8,785 bases of DNA, taken from the NCBI GenBank assembly GCA_030450655.1, contig JAKDIE010000038.1, positions 1-8,785 of the forward strand. Reading direction: 5' to 3'. The notes under the pieces are model-generated. The model saw only the letters and a program-made list of their open reading frames with translations. It had not been told where the DNA came from and searched no databases. A program made the translations under genes and the position numbers. Origin of the DNA: Ruaniaceae bacterium. Lineage in GTDB: Bacteria > Actinomycetota > Actinomycetes > Actinomycetales > Actinomycetaceae. This document shows, piece after piece, positions 6,443-8,785 of the stretch. Numbering within the stretch: position 1 is the stretch's first letter; every line of letters starts with the position of its first letter.

Positions 6443-7276
6443 ATGCGAAACGCTCTTAGGGGTCAGACCCTCCTGGTCACGGGAGGCGGCAGCGGTTTGG
6501 GCCGGCTCATGGCACTCGGGGCCGCGACTCGCGGCGCCCGGGTGATCATCTGGGACCTCAATGCCGACGCCGCCGCGTCCGTGCGCGATGAGATCCTCGC
6601 CCAGGGAGGGCGGGCGCTCAGCGACGCCGTGGACGTCTCGGACAAGAACGCCGTCGCCGCAGCGGCGCTCGGCGCCGGCAGCGTGGACGTGCTCGTCAAC
6701 AACGCCGGCGTGGTCACGGGTCGCAACCTGATGGACGCGTCCGATGAGCAGATCGAGCGCACCTTCGCGGTGAACGTGCTGCCGCTGTACTGGGTGACGC
6801 GGGCCTTCCTCGGCGGGATGATCGAGCGCGGCCGCGGCACCGTGGTCACGGTGGCGAGCGCCGCCGGGCTCGTGGGAGTGGCCAAGCAGACCGACTACTC
6901 GGCCAGCAAGTGGGCGGCCATCGGCTTCGCCGAGTCGTTGCGCGCCGAGATGGCGAAGGAGCACACCGGGGTGACCTCCCTCGTCGTCTGCCCGTACTAC
7001 ATCGCCACGGGCATGTTCGAGGGCGTGCAAACCAAGTTCCCGCTGCTACTGCCGATCATGAAGCCCGAGCCGGTGGTCGAGAAGTTCCTGAACGCCATCG
7101 AGGCGGGGCGCGAGCAGCTCATCATGCCGCCATTCGTGCGCGTGATGCCGATCGTGCGGATGCTCCCACCCAAGGCCTTCGACGCCGTGATCAACTTCTT
7201 TGGGATCAACAGCGGCATGGACCACTTCGTGGGGCGCGCTACAGCGCCCAAATCAGAGGCACCACGAGGATCTTGA
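6443..7276 (+). CDS. Short-chain dehydrogenase/reductase (classical SDR, SDR16C-like)
   Basis: The 277-aa product is an NAD(P)-dependent oxidoreductase with a Rossmann fold. Seen: glycine motif TGGGSGLG (residues 13-20); acidic D38 at the end of beta2 (VIIWDLN), which favours NAD(H) over NADP(H); NNAG (86-89); N111; and the catalytic set S139, Y152 and K156 (YSASK). The TGGGSGLGRLMAL and WDLN segments and the C-terminal part with hydrophobic stretches (FPLLLPIM; FVRVMPIVRMLPP) recall the retinol dehydrogenase/17-beta-HSD11-type SDR16C group, which acts on lipophilic alcohols or ketones, sometimes at membranes. The substrate here is unknown. Start: the ATG at 6443 has AGGGGA (6432-6437) ahead with 5 nt spacing, and the gene begins 9 bp after gabD2, so the two are almost certainly one operon. 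The last 12 codons overlap the 3' end of the opposing transporter gene. That tail (ATAPKSEAPRGS) looks non-conserved and hydrophilic. Confidence 0.87.
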   Translation: MRNALRGQTLLVTGGGSGLGRLMALGAATRGARVIIWDLNADAAASVRDEILAQGGRALSDAVDVSDKNAVAAAALGAGSVDVLVNNAGVVTGRNLMDASDEQIERTFAVNVLPLYWVTRAFLGGMIERGRGTVVTVASAAGLVGVAKQTDYSASKWAAIGFAESLRAEMAKEHTGVTSLVVCPYYIATGMFEGVQTKFPLLLPIMKPEPVVEKFLNAIEAGREQLIMPPFVRVMPIVRMLPPKAFDAVINFFGINSGMDHFVGRATAPKSEAPRGS

Positions 7277-8785
7277 CCACGATCGAGAACGCGAAAAGGG
7301 TCGCGTACGCGGATTCCACGCGCTCGTCAGCAACGCGCGCCGCCGCCGCTTGAAGCACGGCCGGCTGCCCCAAGAACCCGGCAACTCCCCCAGCCGTCCG
7401 CGGCGCCGAGAGGCCAAGAAACTTCCCCGCAACCGCCAGGAGTGTGCAGCACACGGCCACGATCACGATGCTGAGCAGTGCCGCGCGCCACCCATCGGGG
7501 CTCACCAGCAGGCTCGCCAGGTCCTCACCCGCCGTCAGCCCGAGCGCGGCAAGGAAGAGCATCAGGCCAATCTGGCGGATCGTGAGGTTCGCCGATTCGG
7601 GCAACGTCCACACCACGGGGCCCGAGCGTCGCAGCGCCCCAAGAATCATGCCCACGATCAGCGGCCCGGCCGCCGAACCGAGCTGGAAGCTCTCACCGCC
7701 GGGCATCGGGAAGGCGATCGCGCCGAGCCCCATGCCGAGCACCAGGCCCACGCCTAGCGCCATGGCGTCCACCTCGGCTACGCGCCTCTCGGAATCGCCC
7801 AGGAAGGACTGGATCGCGTCGAGTTCCTCGATCGGCACCACCACGGCGGCGTGGTCACCGAGCTGCAGCGCGAGATCGTCGCGGGCCAGCAGTTCGAGAT
7901 CGCCGCGCCGCACGCGGGTGATTACCGCGCCGAAGCGGGCGGGCATGTTGAGCTCGGCGACGGTGCGCCCGGCCACGTCCGGGTTCGAGATGACCACGCG
8001 CTCGAATGCCACTTCGGAGCGATCGTCCGCGAGATGGTTGAGCACGGGATCGCCCACCTGCTTGAACGCCTCGTTCAAGGAATCCGGGTCCCCCACGAGC
8101 AGCACGAGGTCACCGGTGCGCAACTCCTCCCCCGGTACGGCCACCCGCGTGCGGCCATCGCGACGCAGGTAGGACATGCGGATGCGTTGCTCCGCCCACG
8201 CGGGCAGCGTGCGGCTGTCCATGGTCTGGCGCACCCGCACGGTGAGCGCGTCGATGCCGCTCTCCGAGAGCGAGGGGGTATCGCGCGGGCCTAGCCATGA
8301 ACGCGTCACGATCATGGTCACCACGATGATCCCCACGATCACGCCGATCGGGTACCCGAACGCGTAGCCCACGGCGGCCTGAGGATCGCCCGTCACGCGG
8401 CTCGCGGCATCAAGCGCGGGAGCGGCCGTGAGGGCTCCCGTGTAGAGGCCCGTGGTCAGTGCGCGGTCCAGCCCGAGCAGGGCGCCGCCGCCGAGCGCGA
8501 TCACTCCCCCGATCACGCACACCACGGCGCTCGCGGCGAGGAGTGGGAGCTGCCGCCGCAAGGTCTGGAAGAAGGTCGCCCCGGCGGCGATACCCACGGT
8601 GTACACGAAGAGCGCGAGCCCGATCTGCTGGACGATCTCCATGCCCGCACCGGCATCGGGGTTCCATGCCCCCACCGCAAGTCCCACGAAGAGGACTCCG
8701 GCCGCCCCGAACCGCAGCGGCCCCACGCGGATCGCGCCGATGAGCGCGCCCAGTCCCACAACGAGGAAGAGGGCGAGCAGGGGTT
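7239..8785 (-). CDS. AspT/YidE/SucE-family transporter (AAE family), 5' end cut by window
   Basis: This is an integral membrane carrier of the aspartate:alanine exchanger (AAE) family, whose members include AspT and the Corynebacterium succinate exporter SucE. The frame is open to the window edge (first whole codon at 8783), reading PLLALFLVVGLGALIGAI; the GTG at 8759 is internal, so about 10-20 N-terminal residues are missing. 514 residues are visible, near family length. Residues below count from 8759. The two membrane halves look like an internal duplication: FGAAGVLFVGLAVG (17-30) with GSAAGPLIVGMILG (361-374); IGLALFVYTVGIAAG (46-60) with IGLMLFLAALGLTAG (397-411); and TGALTAAPALDAA (107-119) with AGFLGQPAVLQAA (460-472). 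Between them lie two soluble TrkA-C/RCK-C-like domains (about 170-236 and 252-322), which in related proteins bind small regulatory ligands. It converges on the SDR gene with a 38-bp overlap. The substrate is not readable; a dicarboxylate is plausible by family. Confidence 0.88.
   Translation of the reverse strand, partial: PLLALFLVVGLGALIGAIRVGPLRFGAAGVLFVGLAVGAWNPDAGAGMEIVQQIGLALFVYTVGIAAGATFFQTLRRQLPLLAASAVVCVIGGVIALGGGALLGLDRALTTGLYTGALTAAPALDAASRVTGDPQAAVGYAFGYPIGVIVGIIVVTMIVTRSWLGPRDTPSLSESGIDALTVRVRQTMDSRTLPAWAEQRIRMSYLRRDGRTRVAVPGEELRTGDLVLLVGDPDSLNEAFKQVGDPVLNHLADDRSEVAFERVVISNPDVAGRTVAELNMPARFGAVITRVRRGDLELLARDDLALQLGDHAAVVVPIEELDAIQSFLGDSERRVAEVDAMALGVGLVLGMGLGAIAFPMPGGESFQLGSAAGPLIVGMILGALRRSGPVVWTLPESANLTIRQIGLMLFLAALGLTAGEDLASLLVSPDGWRAALLSIVIVAVCCTLLAVAGKFLGLSAPRTAGGVAGFLGQPAVLQAAAARVADERVESAYATLFAFSIVVKILVVPLIWAL

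Noticed and set aside
8757..8759. GTG at 8759 (- strand) as the transporter start
   Set aside because: The frame continues upstream to the window edge with hydrophobic residues typical of the first membrane segment, so the true start is outside.

Overview
The window is GC-rich coding DNA (about 70% GC in lines I counted by hand) from an actinomycete-type bacterium (Actinomycetota). The order or genus cannot be fixed from sequence alone. The assignment rests on GC-rich third codon positions, a type-2 valyl-tRNA synthetase of the kind seen in Streptomyces-like genomes, a FadD15-like acyl-CoA synthetase, an aldehyde dehydrogenase very close in layout to mycobacterial GabD2, and a transporter resembling corynebacterial SucE. 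These comparisons are from memory of the families. No search was run.

Layout. On the + strand, the window opens inside valS, whose N-terminal HIGH region lies to the left. After a 30-bp gap comes a long-chain acyl-CoA synthetase (fadD15-like), probably co-transcribed with valS. Seven bases past its stop, a two-gene toxin-antitoxin operon ends on the - strand: a ribbon-helix-helix-like antitoxin followed by a MazF/PemK-type toxin, joined by an ATGA overlap. The 162-bp divergent gap (4826-4987) holds a good - strand promoter, placed so that the antitoxin mRNA would be leaderless. A perfect 7-bp inverted repeat there overlaps the -35 box and is a likely autoregulatory operator. To the right, on the + strand, are gabD2 (succinate-semialdehyde dehydrogenase, NADP-type) and, 9 bp later, an SDR oxidoreductase, forming a clear two-gene unit. 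The SDR gene runs 38 bp into the 3' end of a convergent - strand gene for an AspT/YidE/SucE-family membrane transporter, whose 5' end leaves the window at the right.

How the genes may work together. gabD2 and the SDR gene look like an alcohol/aldehyde-to-acid oxidation pair. The AAE-family transporter is of the type that exports or exchanges dicarboxylates, so a GabD2-succinate-export link is possible but unproven. The toxin-antitoxin pair is an independent, self-regulated unit between housekeeping genes. I found no tRNA, rRNA, CRISPR, IS element or convincing intrinsic terminator, no gene-free stretch longer than 162 bp, and nothing I would call an undescribed system. The best leads are the control region of the toxin-antitoxin operon and the GabD2/SDR/SucE-like neighbourhood.
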